Assembly: GCA_051208045.1 (NCBI GenBank)
Contig: JBPJFY010000001.1
Coordinates: forward strand, 620,001 to 684,000
DNA: 64,000 bases
Reading direction: 5' to 3'
From: LZORAL124-50-18 sp051208045
GTDB lineage: Bacteria; Pseudomonadota; Gammaproteobacteria; Pseudomonadales; Oleiphilaceae
In this document: piece by piece, positions 1 to 8,865 of the stretch
Numbering within the stretch: the stretch's first letter is position 1
Layout: each line of letters opens with the position of its first letter
Program-made: the position numbers and the translations under genes
Notes under the pieces: model-generated
What the model saw: only the letters and a program-made list of their open reading frames with translations
Told to the model about the DNA's origin: nothing
Databases searched by the model: none

Positions 1-1213
1 CCGGGAGGTCCACAAAGAAAATTTCGTCCAACCGGCCCTTGCGAATCAACTCTGGCGGCAGTGTGTGTACCTTGTTTGCCGTGGCGACGATGAAAACCGG
101 ATGATTTTTCTCCGACATCCAGGTGAGTAATGTACCCAGCAGGCGTTTGGATACGCCCTGATCGTTACTGTCCTGGCCGAGGCCTTTTTCCACCTCGTCC
201 AGCCAGAGCACGCAGGGCGACATCAGCTCTGCTAACTGCAGTGCCTGCCGCAGGTTTTTTTCTGTCTCACCAAAAAATTTGTTGTACAGGCTGCCAAAAT
301 CGAGCCGCAGCAATGGAAGTTGCCACAAACCCGCCACCGCTTTGGCGGCCAGACTTTTTCCACCACCCTGAATACCCAGAAGTAGAATCCCCTTGGGGGG
401 CGATAGCGGACTGCTGGAAGAATTGCCCTGCGGGTTGGTTGATTCCAGGAAAGCCTTGGCACGCTTGGTCAGCCAGTCTTTGAGATTGTGCAGGCCCGCC
501 ACATCCTGAAAGCGCGCGGTATCAAACTCAAAATTCAGCACACCCCCCATATCCATGAGGTCAAACTTGGCTTTGTTGACCTCCGGCAGGTCGGATTCTG
601 TGATCGCACCGTCATCCACAATCGCGCCCCGGGCCAACCGACGCACTTCGGCGGTGGTTAATCCCTGCAGGCTCTTCACCAGACGTTGCAATGTGATCTG
701 ATCGGTTTTCACTTTTTGGTTGTTTCGTTTCGACCAGATGGTCGCTTCTTCGCGCACAATGGCGGTGATCTGGTCGCCTTGAGGCAGGCTTAGAGTGAAT
801 TTCGCTACAAAAGGACGGACTTCCGGCGGGATGGCCAATTCATGGCTGATCAAGATCAGCGTGTGACCCAGCCGCGCGTAGTCCAAAGCAATGTCCTTGA
901 TGTGGCGGATGATCTTCGGATTGTCATCCAGGTAGGGATGGAAGTCGCATAAGACATAGATGGCACTGCTGGCCTGCTGTTTGATATACTCCAGCACAGC
1001 CTCCGGTTCTTGCTTTTTGTCTTCTCGTTCCAGCTCAAATCCAAACCCAAGGCGTTGAATGCCTCCGGTCACTGTCCAACTGAACAGCGGGAGTCCTTTT
1101 TTCAGAGCGAGGCGCGTCACCATATCCAGCGCACGTCGCTCTTCCTGTGTTTCGATGACGATGACTGGAACTTGCGAATCAATTATCAGGCTGAGATCAT
1201 GAACTTCCGGCAT
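1..1213 (-). CDS. AAA-family ATPase (Ycf46-like), C-terminus cut by window edge
   Basis: The minus-strand frame stays open from the left edge to an ATG at 1213, about 404 codons with no stop, so the C-terminus lies outside the window. The N-terminal ~200 residues begin MPEVHDLSLIIDSQ and resemble the regulatory half of Ycf46-type ATPases. The C-terminal half is an AAA module: Walker A GIQGGGKS, Walker B VLWLDEVEKGL, a sensor-1 region (VFIVATAN) and the arginine-finger segment PPELIRKGRLDEIFF just before the edge. Such proteins are cytosolic ATP-driven remodelling factors; the client is unknown. The gene is divergent from prkB. AAA membership is secure; the Ycf46 subgroup is inferred from domain layout. 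Confidence 0.85.
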   Translation of the reverse strand, partial: MPEVHDLSLIIDSQVPVIVIETQEERRALDMVTRLALKKGLPLFSWTVTGGIQRLGFGFELEREDKKQEPEAVLEYIKQQASSAIYVLCDFHPYLDDNPKIIRHIKDIALDYARLGHTLILISHELAIPPEVRPFVAKFTLSLPQGDQITAIVREEATIWSKRNNQKVKTDQITLQRLVKSLQGLTTAEVRRLARGAIVDDGAITESDLPEVNKAKFDLMDMGGVLNFEFDTARFQDVAGLHNLKDWLTKRAKAFLESTNPQGNSSSSPLSPPKGILLLGIQGGGKSLAAKAVAGLWQLPLLRLDFGSLYNKFFGETEKNLRQALQLAELMSPCVLWLDEVEKGLGQDSNDQGVSKRLLGTLLTWMSEKNHPVFIVATANKVHTLPPELIRKGRLDEIFFVDLP

Positions 1214-1272
1214 GGGGCAGGTGTTTCCTTTCCTAGCGTCACTCAAGGCTGCGTATCACAGTGAGTGGATGG

Positions 1273-1300
1273 TTGATCTGAACAATATTAACAGTGTAAT
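1273..1300 (+). promoter_or_regulatory. Candidate sigma-70 promoter of prkB
   Basis: TTGATC (1273-1278) and TGTAAT (1295-1300) are separated by 16 bp, in the divergent gap 23 bp upstream of the prkB start. Weak consensus match; offered only as a candidate. Confidence 0.3.
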
Positions 1301-1322
1301 ACAGGCTAGCAGGGTTGAGTGA

Positions 1323-2189
1323 ATGTCTACGCGTTATCCTATTATAGCGGTGACTGGTTCGTCTGGCGCGGGCACCACCACGACCGGTCAGATTTTCAGC
1401 AAAGTCTTTGACGATGAGGGCATTCGTGCGGCCTCGGTGAATGGGGACAGCTTTCACAAGTATACCCGTGAACAAATGGCAAAGCTGGCTGCGAAAGGGC
1501 AGCATGGCGAAAAGAATCACTTTTCTCTGGCAGCGAACCACATTGATAAGCTGGATGCACTCTTTCAGGACTATGGCGCTACCGGCACCGGTCAATTCCG
1601 GCATTATGTGCATGATGATGATCGTGCCTTGATTGCTGCCGGGTATAAACCGGGCACGTTCACTTCCTGGTCCACCTTGCCAGCAAAGACCGATTTACTC
1701 TTTTATGAAGGGCTTCATGGTGGTGTAGTGAATGAGCAGTTTAACATCGCCCAACATGTGGACCTGTTGATCGGCGTGGTGCCCATTGTTAACCTCGAAT
1801 GGATTCAGAAGATTCATCGTGATACCGCGTATCGAGGCTATTCTCATGCTCATGTGGTGGACACAATCATCAAGCGTATGGATGATTACGTGCGGGATAT
1901 CGTGCCTCAGTTTGCGCATACCGACATTAACTTCCAGCGCGTCCCCATGGTGGATACGTCGAATCCATTCGCCATGAAAGAGGTGCCACAGGACCATGAA
2001 AGTATGGTGGTCATCCGATTTCGTAAGCATCAGGATGTGAACTTCCCTTATCTGGTGCAGATGATTCAAGGGGCATTCGTGTCGCGACATGACACGCTTG
2101 TGATCCCTGGACACCAAATGTCACTGGCTATCGATTTGATTATTCGTCCGATGATTGTGGAGATGCTGGCGCACAAGTCGTTCACGTAA
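1323..2189 (+). CDS. prkB: Phosphoribulokinase-like protein PrkB
   Basis: A 288-residue P-loop kinase of the bacterial PrkB/YhfF-region family, which resembles Calvin-cycle phosphoribulokinase but is widespread in gammaproteobacteria that have no Calvin cycle. The Walker A segment GSSGAGTTTT sits at residues 12-21. Conserved family blocks follow, including FYEGLHGG and RDTAYRGYSHAHVVDTI. The physiological substrate is not settled. In enterobacteria and pseudomonads this gene lies near crp and an OsmC-like gene, as here. The ATG at 1323 matches the family N-terminus (TRYPIIAVTGSSGAG). It converges with speD, with no clear terminator between them. Confidence 0.9.
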   Translation: MSTRYPIIAVTGSSGAGTTTTGQIFSKVFDDEGIRAASVNGDSFHKYTREQMAKLAAKGQHGEKNHFSLAANHIDKLDALFQDYGATGTGQFRHYVHDDDRALIAAGYKPGTFTSWSTLPAKTDLLFYEGLHGGVVNEQFNIAQHVDLLIGVVPIVNLEWIQKIHRDTAYRGYSHAHVVDTIIKRMDDYVRDIVPQFAHTDINFQRVPMVDTSNPFAMKEVPQDHESMVVIRFRKHQDVNFPYLVQMIQGAFVSRHDTLVIPGHQMSLAIDLIIRPMIVEMLAHKSFT

Positions 2190-2266
2190 TCTGTACGCCA
2201 GGAGGTTCTGATTGAGAGCCGTTCTGGTTCAGAGCTGTTCTGAGTCAGGGGCAGTAAGGCGGGGGG

Positions 2267-3061
2267 TTACGGCATGTTGCGAGAGTAAAATATCTCCATC
2301 ATTTCCGTTCTCAGCCGCTCACCGATGTCCTTCTTTTCACGCTCTTCATAAATTGAGTCGGCATCGCCAAACAAGTAGTTCTCCACATCAAAATCTTTCA
2401 GCAGCATCTTGGTGTGGAAAAGATTTTCCTGATACACATTCACGTCAATCATCTGATACGCCTCTTGCGTGTCTTCGCTCAGATAATTCTGGATCGAGTT
2501 GATGTCGTGATCGATATAATGCTTGGTGCCATCTACGTCGCGGGTGAATCCGCGGACGCGGTAGTCAATGGTGACAATGTCCGAATCAAAGCTGTGAATC
2601 AGGTAGTTCAATGCTTTCAGTGGAGAGATGAGCCCGCAGGTAGATACGTCAATGTCCACACGAAACGTACTGATTCCGTCGTCGGGATGGCTCTCGGGAT
2701 AGGTGTGCACGGTCACATGGCTCTTATCCAGGTGCGCTACTACCGTTTCCGGGAGCGGGCCGGGACTTTCCTGGAAATTCTTTTCGGCGGTGTCGGTTAC
2801 GGGTTGCTCGGAAATGAGCATGGTGACACTGGCCCCATGGGGATCGTAGTCCTGACGGGCTATATTCAAGATATTCGCACCGATGATTTTTACGACATCC
2901 GTAAGAATCTGAGTCAATCGCTCAGCGTTATACATTTCGTCAATGTATGCGATGTAATCTGCCTTATGGCGTGGCGTTTGCGCATAGCAAATATCGTAAA
3001 TGTTGAAACTCAAGGATTTGGTCAGGTTATTAAAACCATGAAGCATCAGTTTCTTATCCAT
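2267..3061 (-). CDS. speD: S-adenosylmethionine decarboxylase proenzyme
   Basis: 264 residues, the same length as the E. coli class 1A enzyme. It makes decarboxylated SAM, the aminopropyl donor for spermidine. The proenzyme self-cleaves at Lys-Ser to create a pyruvoyl cofactor; the motif LDKSHVTVHTYPE places that Ser at residue 114. The N-terminal MLHGFNNLTKSLSFNIYDIC block is typical of the family. It lies upstream of the OsmC-like gene on the opposite side from vfr, the same order as speD-OsmC-vfr in Pseudomonas. The 176-bp gap to the OsmC-like gene suggests a separate promoter. Confidence 0.95.
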   Translation of the reverse strand: MDKKLMLHGFNNLTKSLSFNIYDICYAQTPRHKADYIAYIDEMYNAERLTQILTDVVKIIGANILNIARQDYDPHGASVTMLISEQPVTDTAEKNFQESPGPLPETVVAHLDKSHVTVHTYPESHPDDGISTFRVDIDVSTCGLISPLKALNYLIHSFDSDIVTIDYRVRGFTRDVDGTKHYIDHDINSIQNYLSEDTQEAYQMIDVNVYQENLFHTKMLLKDFDVENYLFGDADSIYEEREKKDIGERLRTEMMEIFYSRNMP

Positions 3062-3237
3062 GGCGCCCTCTTGTTGGATAAGTCAAAAACGCATCTTCAA
3101 CGTGAAATACCCGGTATTTCCCGCAGAACGATGAAATAAAAAGGCGGTATTATGCGCCTATTTATTGTGTTTGATAAGGATTTTTTGCCGAATAGGCATG
3201 AAAAGTTCGGGGTGATCCATGCAACCACATTGATCGA

Positions 3238-3660
3238 TCAGGCGTGCTCACGAATTTCGTAGTCGTGGGTAATTTCAACGCCACCTTTCTCCAGCATGAT
3301 TGACGCCGAACAGTACTTTTCTGCTGACAGCTTGACGGCCCGCGCGACCAGATTTTCTTTGAGCCCTTTGCCCGTCACAATGAAGTGCACATGAATTTTG
3401 GTAAAGACGCTGGGGACAGTGTCTGCGCGTTCGGCGTTGAGCTCCGCGACACAATCCGTCACGTCCTGACGGGACTTCTTCAATATACTCATCACGTCGA
3501 AGCTGGTGCACCCGCCCAAGCCCATTAACATCATTTCCATGGGGCGTGGCCCCTGATTCTGGCCGCCGTGATCGGGGGGACCGTCGATGGTGACTGCATG
3601 CCCGGAACCGGACTCCGCGATGAACTTGGCATCGCCACCCCAGGTGATTTTTGCCTTCAT
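3238..3660 (-). CDS. OsmC/Ohr-family protein (YhfA-like)
   Basis: 140 residues with the OsmC fold signature. The two redox-active cysteines are visible at Cys51 (GLGGCTSFDV) and Cys117 (SAEKYCSAS). Family members are cytosolic thiol-dependent peroxidases; the YhfA branch linked to crp has no established substrate. The start at 3660 gives the family N-terminus MKAKITWGG. It is divergent from vfr across a 231-bp gap that must hold both promoters. Confidence 0.9.
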   Translation of the reverse strand: MKAKITWGGDAKFIAESGSGHAVTIDGPPDHGGQNQGPRPMEMMLMGLGGCTSFDVMSILKKSRQDVTDCVAELNAERADTVPSVFTKIHVHFIVTGKGLKENLVARAVKLSAEKYCSASIMLEKGGVEITHDYEIREHA

Positions 3661-3891
3661 TGTCTGCTCCTGTCTTTCCTGTCCTTGCCCGTCGGCAGAA
3701 AAACCGCAAGATTACCACACAACCAGGCATGCCCCTAGCAGCTTTTTTTCAAATATGAACTATACTCTTAGAGGATTGGAAGAGGTTTCCGTTATCCGGT
3801 TTAAATTAACCGTGTAACTCATTGATAAAATGCTTATTATTGCTAACAGGTGTGTGCCTACATCATAATTACTAAGTAATGGGACGTTAAA

Positions 3892-4533
3892 ATGGTAGCA
3901 ATCGCTAAACCAGCAGAAAACAAGACCAAGCACTTGGACTTTTTCTTGTCGCAGTGCCATCGCAGGCGCTATCCAGGCAAGAGCACCATCATCTACGCCG
4001 GCGACAAGAGTGATTCGCTGTTTTACATCATCAAGGGATCAGTGACCGTCATTATTGAAGACGATGATGGCCGTGAAATGATTATGGCTTACCTGAATGC
4101 CGGTGATTTTTTCGGTGAAATGGGGCTGTTTGACAACATGGACTCACGGAGTGCCTGGGTCAAAGCAAAAAGCGAATGCGAAGTTGCAGAAATCAGTTAT
4201 ACGAAATTTCGTGAAATTTCACAGGACGACCCCCGTATTCTCTATTTCATAGGCGAGCAAATGGCATCGCGTTTACGACAGACAACCCGAAAGGTGGGCG
4301 ATCTGGCGTTTCTGGACGTGACCGGGCGCGTGGCGAGAACATTGCTGGATTTGTGTAAAGAGCCGGATGCCATGACGCACCCGGATGGTATGCAGATCAA
4401 GATTACCCGTCAGGAGATTGGGCGAATTGTCGGCTGCTCTCGTGAGATGGTCGGGCGCGTATTGAAAACCCTGGAAGATCAGGGGCTGGTGCAGGTGAAA
4501 GGAAAGACCATGGTGGTCTTTGGTACTCGATAG
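3892..4533 (+). CDS. vfr: cAMP-binding global regulator, CRP/Vfr type
   Basis: 213 residues. An N-terminal cyclic-nucleotide-binding domain (with GREMIMAYLNAGDFFGEMGLF) is followed by the dimer helix and a C-terminal winged helix with the recognition helix RQEIGRIVGCSREMVGRVL. From memory, the C-terminus (VKGKTMVVFGTR) is essentially that of Pseudomonas aeruginosa Vfr, as is the start MVAI with HCHRRRY nearby. Likely role: cAMP-dependent transcription control. The stop codon lies inside a short tandem duplication. No CRP-type box could be confidently called in this window. Confidence 0.95.
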   Translation: MVAIAKPAENKTKHLDFFLSQCHRRRYPGKSTIIYAGDKSDSLFYIIKGSVTVIIEDDDGREMIMAYLNAGDFFGEMGLFDNMDSRSAWVKAKSECEVAEISYTKFREISQDDPRILYFIGEQMASRLRQTTRKVGDLAFLDVTGRVARTLLDLCKEPDAMTHPDGMQIKITRQEIGRIVGCSREMVGRVLKTLEDQGLVQVKGKTMVVFGTR

Positions 4534-4557
4534 GCCTTCTCCACGATAGGCCTTCTC
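4528..4557 (+). repeat. 14-bp tandem duplication across the vfr stop codon
   Basis: CGATAGGCCTTCTC occurs at 4528-4541 and again at 4544-4557, separated by 2 bp. The vfr TAG (4531-4533) is in the first copy. Looks like a small local duplication with no evident function. Confidence 0.8.
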
Positions 4558-4598
4558 TTAGATGGGCTTGCCTTCTATACCGCGCCGGGGCCCAATCG

Positions 4599-6317
4599 CT
4601 ATGCCAAGGCGCGTGACGCTTCTGCCAGTTCCAGGGGGCTGGCAGTGACAATCTGATTTCTACCCTGTCTTTTTCCTCGATAAAGTGCTTTGTCCGCCTG
4701 ATCAATGGTCTCAGGCAGCTCATGTTTGCGGGCATGAAGCGCTACGCCCATCGTGAGTGTGCACTGAATTCGATTGCCGCGGAATATGATGCTGAGTTCG
4801 GCGATGGTGCGACGGATTTTTTCCGCCACTTTTCGTGCGGATTCCAGGGAGGCGTCCGGCAGCATGATCAAAAATTCTTCTCCTCCCCAGCGGCACACCT
4901 GATCTTGTTTCCGAATGGCCAGTCGCAAGGCCTGTGCAACGCGTTTGATCGCCAGATCTCCGGCTTCATGGCCGTACAGGTCATTGATGTGTTTGAAATG
5001 GTCGATGTCAGCCAGAATAACAGCGAAGAATCGGTCATTTCGGGTAATGCGGGCCTCTTCCAGTACAAGCAATTCGCTCATGTAGCGCCGGTTATACAAA
5101 TCGGTAAGCGGATCTCTCTGGGATTGACGTTCCAGTTCCCGGACCATGATGGCCCGCTGGGCGGTAAATGCATTGGCCGTTTCAGCCAGCTCTGAGAATT
5201 CCCGGTATTGAAGGTGATGAAGGTTGATCGGTTGATTGTCGAGCGCAAAGCGTTTGAGGTCCTTAATAAAGTGACTGAGCTGAGCACTCAGCTTTCGCTC
5301 AATAACTTTGCTGATGACCGCAGCCAGCACCACAAACAGCGCGATAAGGGCGCAGAGGATGAGCAGCCGGTTTTCGATTTCTGCGCTGATTTCCCCTTGT
5401 CGACTCGCGACCAGAGCCTGAATCTCACTGGGTGGGGCAAGTGCTTCCACGCGCCATTGCCAGTGACTCAGCGCCAGCGTAATGTGCTGGTCTGAATCAT
5501 CCGGCGGGTTGGTTGGCAGGTTGTGGCCACCAATGTGTTCGCCTTCACCGTCATAGATGGCGTATTTGAAAAACGGGGACTGATTGAATATCTCGGTTTC
5601 TTTGATCAGCTGGCTCTGCAGGTTCTGGGTGAACAGGTCGAGTGACTCATGGGCCAGAATGATCCAGTTGAGTGCCGGAAGTGTCTGGAAGTACCAGCGA
5701 CGCTGGTGGAAAGGGAATCCCTGGTTGTCCACATAAAGCGGGTGGGTAAAAAAGCCTTCCGTGGACGAATTGGCTTGCGCAATGACTTTGATGTGGGGCA
5801 TGGCAGGCGTGGCTTCTGCATACGCGGAGTAATGTTTACCCTCTGCCTCCGGATTGGGTGGAAAGAGGTGCATGGTGCCTGCGGTATCCATTACGATAAA
5901 GTAGCTGCGGCCGCTGTTGAAGCGAATCGGGCGCAGGGCATCGATGATCAGTTGCTTATGCTCTGCCATTGACAGGCGGGTATGCGTGCCGCTGATTTCG
6001 CGCGCCTGGGTCACGGCGTCTGAAACACGAGTCATGAGCGTTTCGTCTAGCTGTTGCTCTGCCATGTGGATACGATTATCGAGAAAAAGCTTCAGCTGCT
6101 TGAGCTGTCGCTCCGTGCGTTGGTGAGCGGTTTGCTGAGTGAAGGTGGTGGCCTTTTCTGTCTGGCGCTGGAAGTCCAGGAGCTCGAGTGCGGTTTGTAC
6201 TCCACCAAAAATCAGAACCGCCAAAACACTCATTCCGATGAGTGCTCTGAATACCAGGCTGGAAAGACTCGCCTTTTTGGAAGAAAGGGCGAGCGAGTTG
6301 GGTGCGGGCGTGGTCAT
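4599..6317 (-). CDS. Membrane diguanylate cyclase with periplasmic Cache sensor
   Basis: 572 residues. TM1 is near residues 25-47. A Cache-type periplasmic sensor follows, with the typical YFIVMDTAGTMHLFPPNPEAEG stretch split around residues 165-185. TM2 is near 325-345, and a C-terminal GGDEF domain carries the active-site motif GGEEF. The sequence RKQD sits exactly five residues before GGEEF, the position of the inhibitory I-site RxxD, so product feedback inhibition is likely. It probably makes c-di-GMP in response to a small periplasmic ligand that cannot be named. It converges with vfr with only 65 bp between them. Confidence 0.92.
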   Translation of the reverse strand: MTTPAPNSLALSSKKASLSSLVFRALIGMSVLAVLIFGGVQTALELLDFQRQTEKATTFTQQTAHQRTERQLKQLKLFLDNRIHMAEQQLDETLMTRVSDAVTQAREISGTHTRLSMAEHKQLIIDALRPIRFNSGRSYFIVMDTAGTMHLFPPNPEAEGKHYSAYAEATPAMPHIKVIAQANSSTEGFFTHPLYVDNQGFPFHQRRWYFQTLPALNWIILAHESLDLFTQNLQSQLIKETEIFNQSPFFKYAIYDGEGEHIGGHNLPTNPPDDSDQHITLALSHWQWRVEALAPPSEIQALVASRQGEISAEIENRLLILCALIALFVVLAAVISKVIERKLSAQLSHFIKDLKRFALDNQPINLHHLQYREFSELAETANAFTAQRAIMVRELERQSQRDPLTDLYNRRYMSELLVLEEARITRNDRFFAVILADIDHFKHINDLYGHEAGDLAIKRVAQALRLAIRKQDQVCRWGGEEFLIMLPDASLESARKVAEKIRRTIAELSIIFRGNRIQCTLTMGVALHARKHELPETIDQADKALYRGKRQGRNQIVTASPLELAEASRALA

Positions 6318-6406
6318 GGCGCGTTCCTGCGATTGTGAACACCGCCGATACAGCTGAGCGGATCCTTATTGTTATTCTATCGGCTCTTGAATTCAGTGAG
6401 CTTCTG

Positions 6407-6433
6407 CCCTGTCAAAATTTTGTTTTGACAGGG
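6407..6433. repeat. Perfect 11-bp inverted repeat between cpxA and the Cache cyclase
   Basis: CCCTGTCAAAA (6407-6417) pairs with TTTTGACAGGG (6423-6433) around a 5-base loop. On the minus strand it lies after cpxA and about 90 bp before the cyclase start. No T-run follows on either strand, so it may be an operator or a weak terminator of the cpxRA transcript. The rest of 6318-6569 holds nothing else recognisable. Confidence 0.5.
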
Positions 6434-6569
6434 TTGTATTCCCTGGTGGCGAACTTAAATAGTTGAATTTATTTGTCTATTCAATCGTCACCTACTTCAG
6501 AGGTATTGTCTATAGATTTTGGGTAACGTCAAGCTTTTGTTTATAAAATGTTCGTTTTCTCGATCTGTA

Positions 6570-8033
6570 TCAACAAACCGCCAGAGGTAGCGTTATTGTG
6601 ACGACCAGCCCAGAGGGGCCATTCTCGCGGTTGGCAGCACTGATGTGACCACCGTGTTTCTCGATGACTTCCCGGGCAAAGGCCAAGCCCAGGCCAAATC
6701 CACCAAGGGAGCGGTTTCGTGCCGAATCAACGCGAAAGAACGGATCAAATATAGCCTCAAGCTGGGATTCAGGTACGCCCGGGCCTTCATCGGTAATTCG
6801 GAGCACAGTCGCCGTCGCAGATCTGGTGGCACTTAGATTTGTCGTTAATGTGACTATCGAGCTCTCGGGGGCGTGTTTAATGGCGTTGCGCAGTACATTT
6901 TCCATGGCGCGATAGAGAAGGGTGGGATCACCTCGGAGATGGTTTCCCGAATTGGTTTGAGGAGTCGTCAGCTTTATGTGGACCTGTTTGTGCTCTGCTT
7001 CCAGCGTGTTGTTCGCTACCAGTTCACTCACGAGTTCGGCCAGCGCGATGCGTTCCTGCTGGAGTGCAACAGTCGGGCTTTGCAGTTTGGTCAGGTCGAG
7101 AATTTGTTGTGTCAGCTGTTCGATCTCTTCATTGTTGCTCTCCAGTCGTGCGAGCATCGGATTGTCCGGATCTTGTCTGCGCAGCAACTCCAAAGCCAGC
7201 TTCTGGCGTGTGAGGGGGGTGCGGATTTCGTGTGAGAGGTTGCGGAAAAGCTGTTGTTGGGCGGTGACGAGGGATTGGATCTTTTCTGCCATATGGTCAA
7301 ACGCATCAGACATAGCGCCGAGCTCGTCCTTGCGCCCCCCCACGTCGGGGCGGGTTCTGACGGAGAGATTGCCATTCGCCATCTGCTTGCTGGCGCGTGA
7401 GAGCGCCAGAATCGGCCGGTTTAAATGTCGGCTGAGAAACCAGGAGGCGAGCGCAATGACGATGAATGTGCTGATCAGTCGCAATCCGCGAATCTGCTCG
7501 GGATTGACCAGCTCCCGCGATAGGGGAGAACGGAAGATTACCAGGTGATATTTACTGCCCTGGGTAGACTCCACAGGGATGTGTAACGGTTGCCCTTTGC
7601 CCGGAAACTCAAAGCGCATCGCCGGGTCCAACGGCATAGGTTCGTGTCGCGGCCAGGTCAGTGGGCCGTTATTCGGGCGTAACTGTTTCATTAATCGCTG
7701 GGCGAATGCGTTGTGTGTTAATGGTGCACCTTCAGCGTTCATGAGCAGGGCTTTGATTCCACGCTCACGATGGATGCGGTTTAAGAAGCGCTCCAGAGGT
7801 TGTGTGCCGCCGGACTCGTAAAGGTTTGCTGCATTTTGGCCGATCTCGTGAATCTGTTCAGACTCCAGTCGCCGCTCAAACTCCTGCTTGGCCACATAGC
7901 GTGTAAGCGTGGTGTTGGTAATGATTGTGATAAACAGTGTCCCCCAGAAGATGAGCATGATCTTCCAGAACAGCCGGTGACGTGAGGACTTAAGGGCGAC
8001 AAAGGCTTCCTTCAGTCGGTTAGCGAAGGACAT
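6570..8033 (-). CDS. cpxA: Envelope-stress sensor histidine kinase, CpxA-like
   Basis: 487 residues. TM1 is around 22-42, a periplasmic sensor around 45-182, TM2 around 185-203, then a HAMP domain. The dimerisation box FRNLSHEIRTPLTRQ has the phospho-accepting His at residue 268. The ATPase domain shows N (MENVLRNAIKHA), G1 (DEGPGVP) and G2 (GFGLGLAFAREV) boxes. It overlaps the end of cpxR by 14 bp, so the two are one operon. The divergent CpxP/Spy-like gene and a CpxR-box-like repeat support the Cpx assignment over a generic OmpR-family kinase. Confidence 0.88.
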   Translation of the reverse strand: MSFANRLKEAFVALKSSRHRLFWKIMLIFWGTLFITIITNTTLTRYVAKQEFERRLESEQIHEIGQNAANLYESGGTQPLERFLNRIHRERGIKALLMNAEGAPLTHNAFAQRLMKQLRPNNGPLTWPRHEPMPLDPAMRFEFPGKGQPLHIPVESTQGSKYHLVIFRSPLSRELVNPEQIRGLRLISTFIVIALASWFLSRHLNRPILALSRASKQMANGNLSVRTRPDVGGRKDELGAMSDAFDHMAEKIQSLVTAQQQLFRNLSHEIRTPLTRQKLALELLRRQDPDNPMLARLESNNEEIEQLTQQILDLTKLQSPTVALQQERIALAELVSELVANNTLEAEHKQVHIKLTTPQTNSGNHLRGDPTLLYRAMENVLRNAIKHAPESSIVTLTTNLSATRSATATVLRITDEGPGVPESQLEAIFDPFFRVDSARNRSLGGFGLGLAFAREVIEKHGGHISAANRENGPSGLVVTITLPLAVC

Positions 8034-8712
8034 AGCCGATGCCTCGAACGGTTTGAATGGTTATGCCTGCCAAGCCCGCCTGCTGAAGTTTTTTTCGCAC
8101 GTTGCTGACGTGTACGTCCACCGCTCGATCGTACAGTGTCAGTTTTCGCTTGAGCGCCTGTTCGCTCAGTTCGGATTTGTTGATCACGGTGCCCGGGCTC
8201 GTCGCCAGAATCCCTAACAGGTCAAATTCTACTTGGGTGAGCGAGACGACTTCACTGTTTACGGTCACTTCGCGTGTGCGCAGATTCAGCGTGAGCGCGC
8301 CGACGACCAGCGTGTCAGAGCCGCCAGGCAAACTGGCTTGTGTGTCCAGTGCAACTCGTCGCAGCAGGGCTTTCAGGCGTGCGAGCAACTCTCTGGGATT
8401 AAAGGGCTTGGGAAGGTAATCGTCTGCACCGATTTCAAATCCGACGATTCGGTCCACGTCGTCGCCACGCGCGGTTAACATCATCACGGGCGTGTTCTGA
8501 GTCTGTCTCAGTTGGCGTAACACCTCCAGTCCGTCCAGTGAGGGGAGCATAATGTCCAGGATGATGGCATCAAAGGATTCGTGGTTTGCCCTGTGTAAAC
8601 CTGCCTGCCCATCTGATTCCTGCGCTACTTGATAGCCTTCCATTTCAAGCAGCGTCTGCAAAAGGTCACTGATTTCCAAATCATCTTCAATAATCAGCAG
8701 TTTACCTGACAT
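8020..8712 (-). CDS. cpxR: Response regulator CpxR-like (OmpR family)
   Basis: 230 residues. The receiver domain has an acidic pocket (IIEDD), phospho-acceptor Asp53 (ILDIMLPSLDG) and a conserved Lys (LPKPF). A C-terminal winged-helix domain follows (LTQVEFDLLGIL, DRAVDVHVSNVRKKL). It is transcribed toward cpxA and overlaps it, and it is divergent from the Spy/CpxP-like gene. It probably activates that gene and its own operon under envelope stress through the shared 153-bp region. Confidence 0.9.
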   Translation of the reverse strand: MSGKLLIIEDDLEISDLLQTLLEMEGYQVAQESDGQAGLHRANHESFDAIILDIMLPSLDGLEVLRQLRQTQNTPVMMLTARGDDVDRIVGFEIGADDYLPKPFNPRELLARLKALLRRVALDTQASLPGGSDTLVVGALTLNLRTREVTVNSEVVSLTQVEFDLLGILATSPGTVINKSELSEQALKRKLTLYDRAVDVHVSNVRKKLQQAGLAGITIQTVRGIGYVLR

Positions 8713-8779
8713 GGCGTGGCTTACTCCTCGGTAGATCCTGGGCTTCAGTCTATCATAGGCAAAAATCGACCGATTGCAC

Positions 8780-8795
8780 TTTACACAACCTTTAC
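8780..8795 (-). promoter_or_regulatory. CpxR-box-like direct repeat
   Basis: Read on the minus strand this is GTAAA-N6-GTAAA (plus strand TTTAC at 8780-8784 and 8791-8795). The enteric CpxR consensus is two GTAAA half-sites a few bases apart. The site lies between the divergent cpxR (start 8712) and the CpxP/Spy-like gene (start 8866), where it could serve both promoters. Confidence 0.6.
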
Positions 8796-8865
8796 ATTGC
8801 CTTGACCCAACTTAACCTGAGGAATCGTAAACTGAAACTACCCAAACCAAGAGGAGAGTTTCGAA

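Noticed and set aside
130..483. A plus-strand frame near the left end
   Set aside because: It is the shadow of the AAA ATPase gene, whose motifs are on the minus strand.
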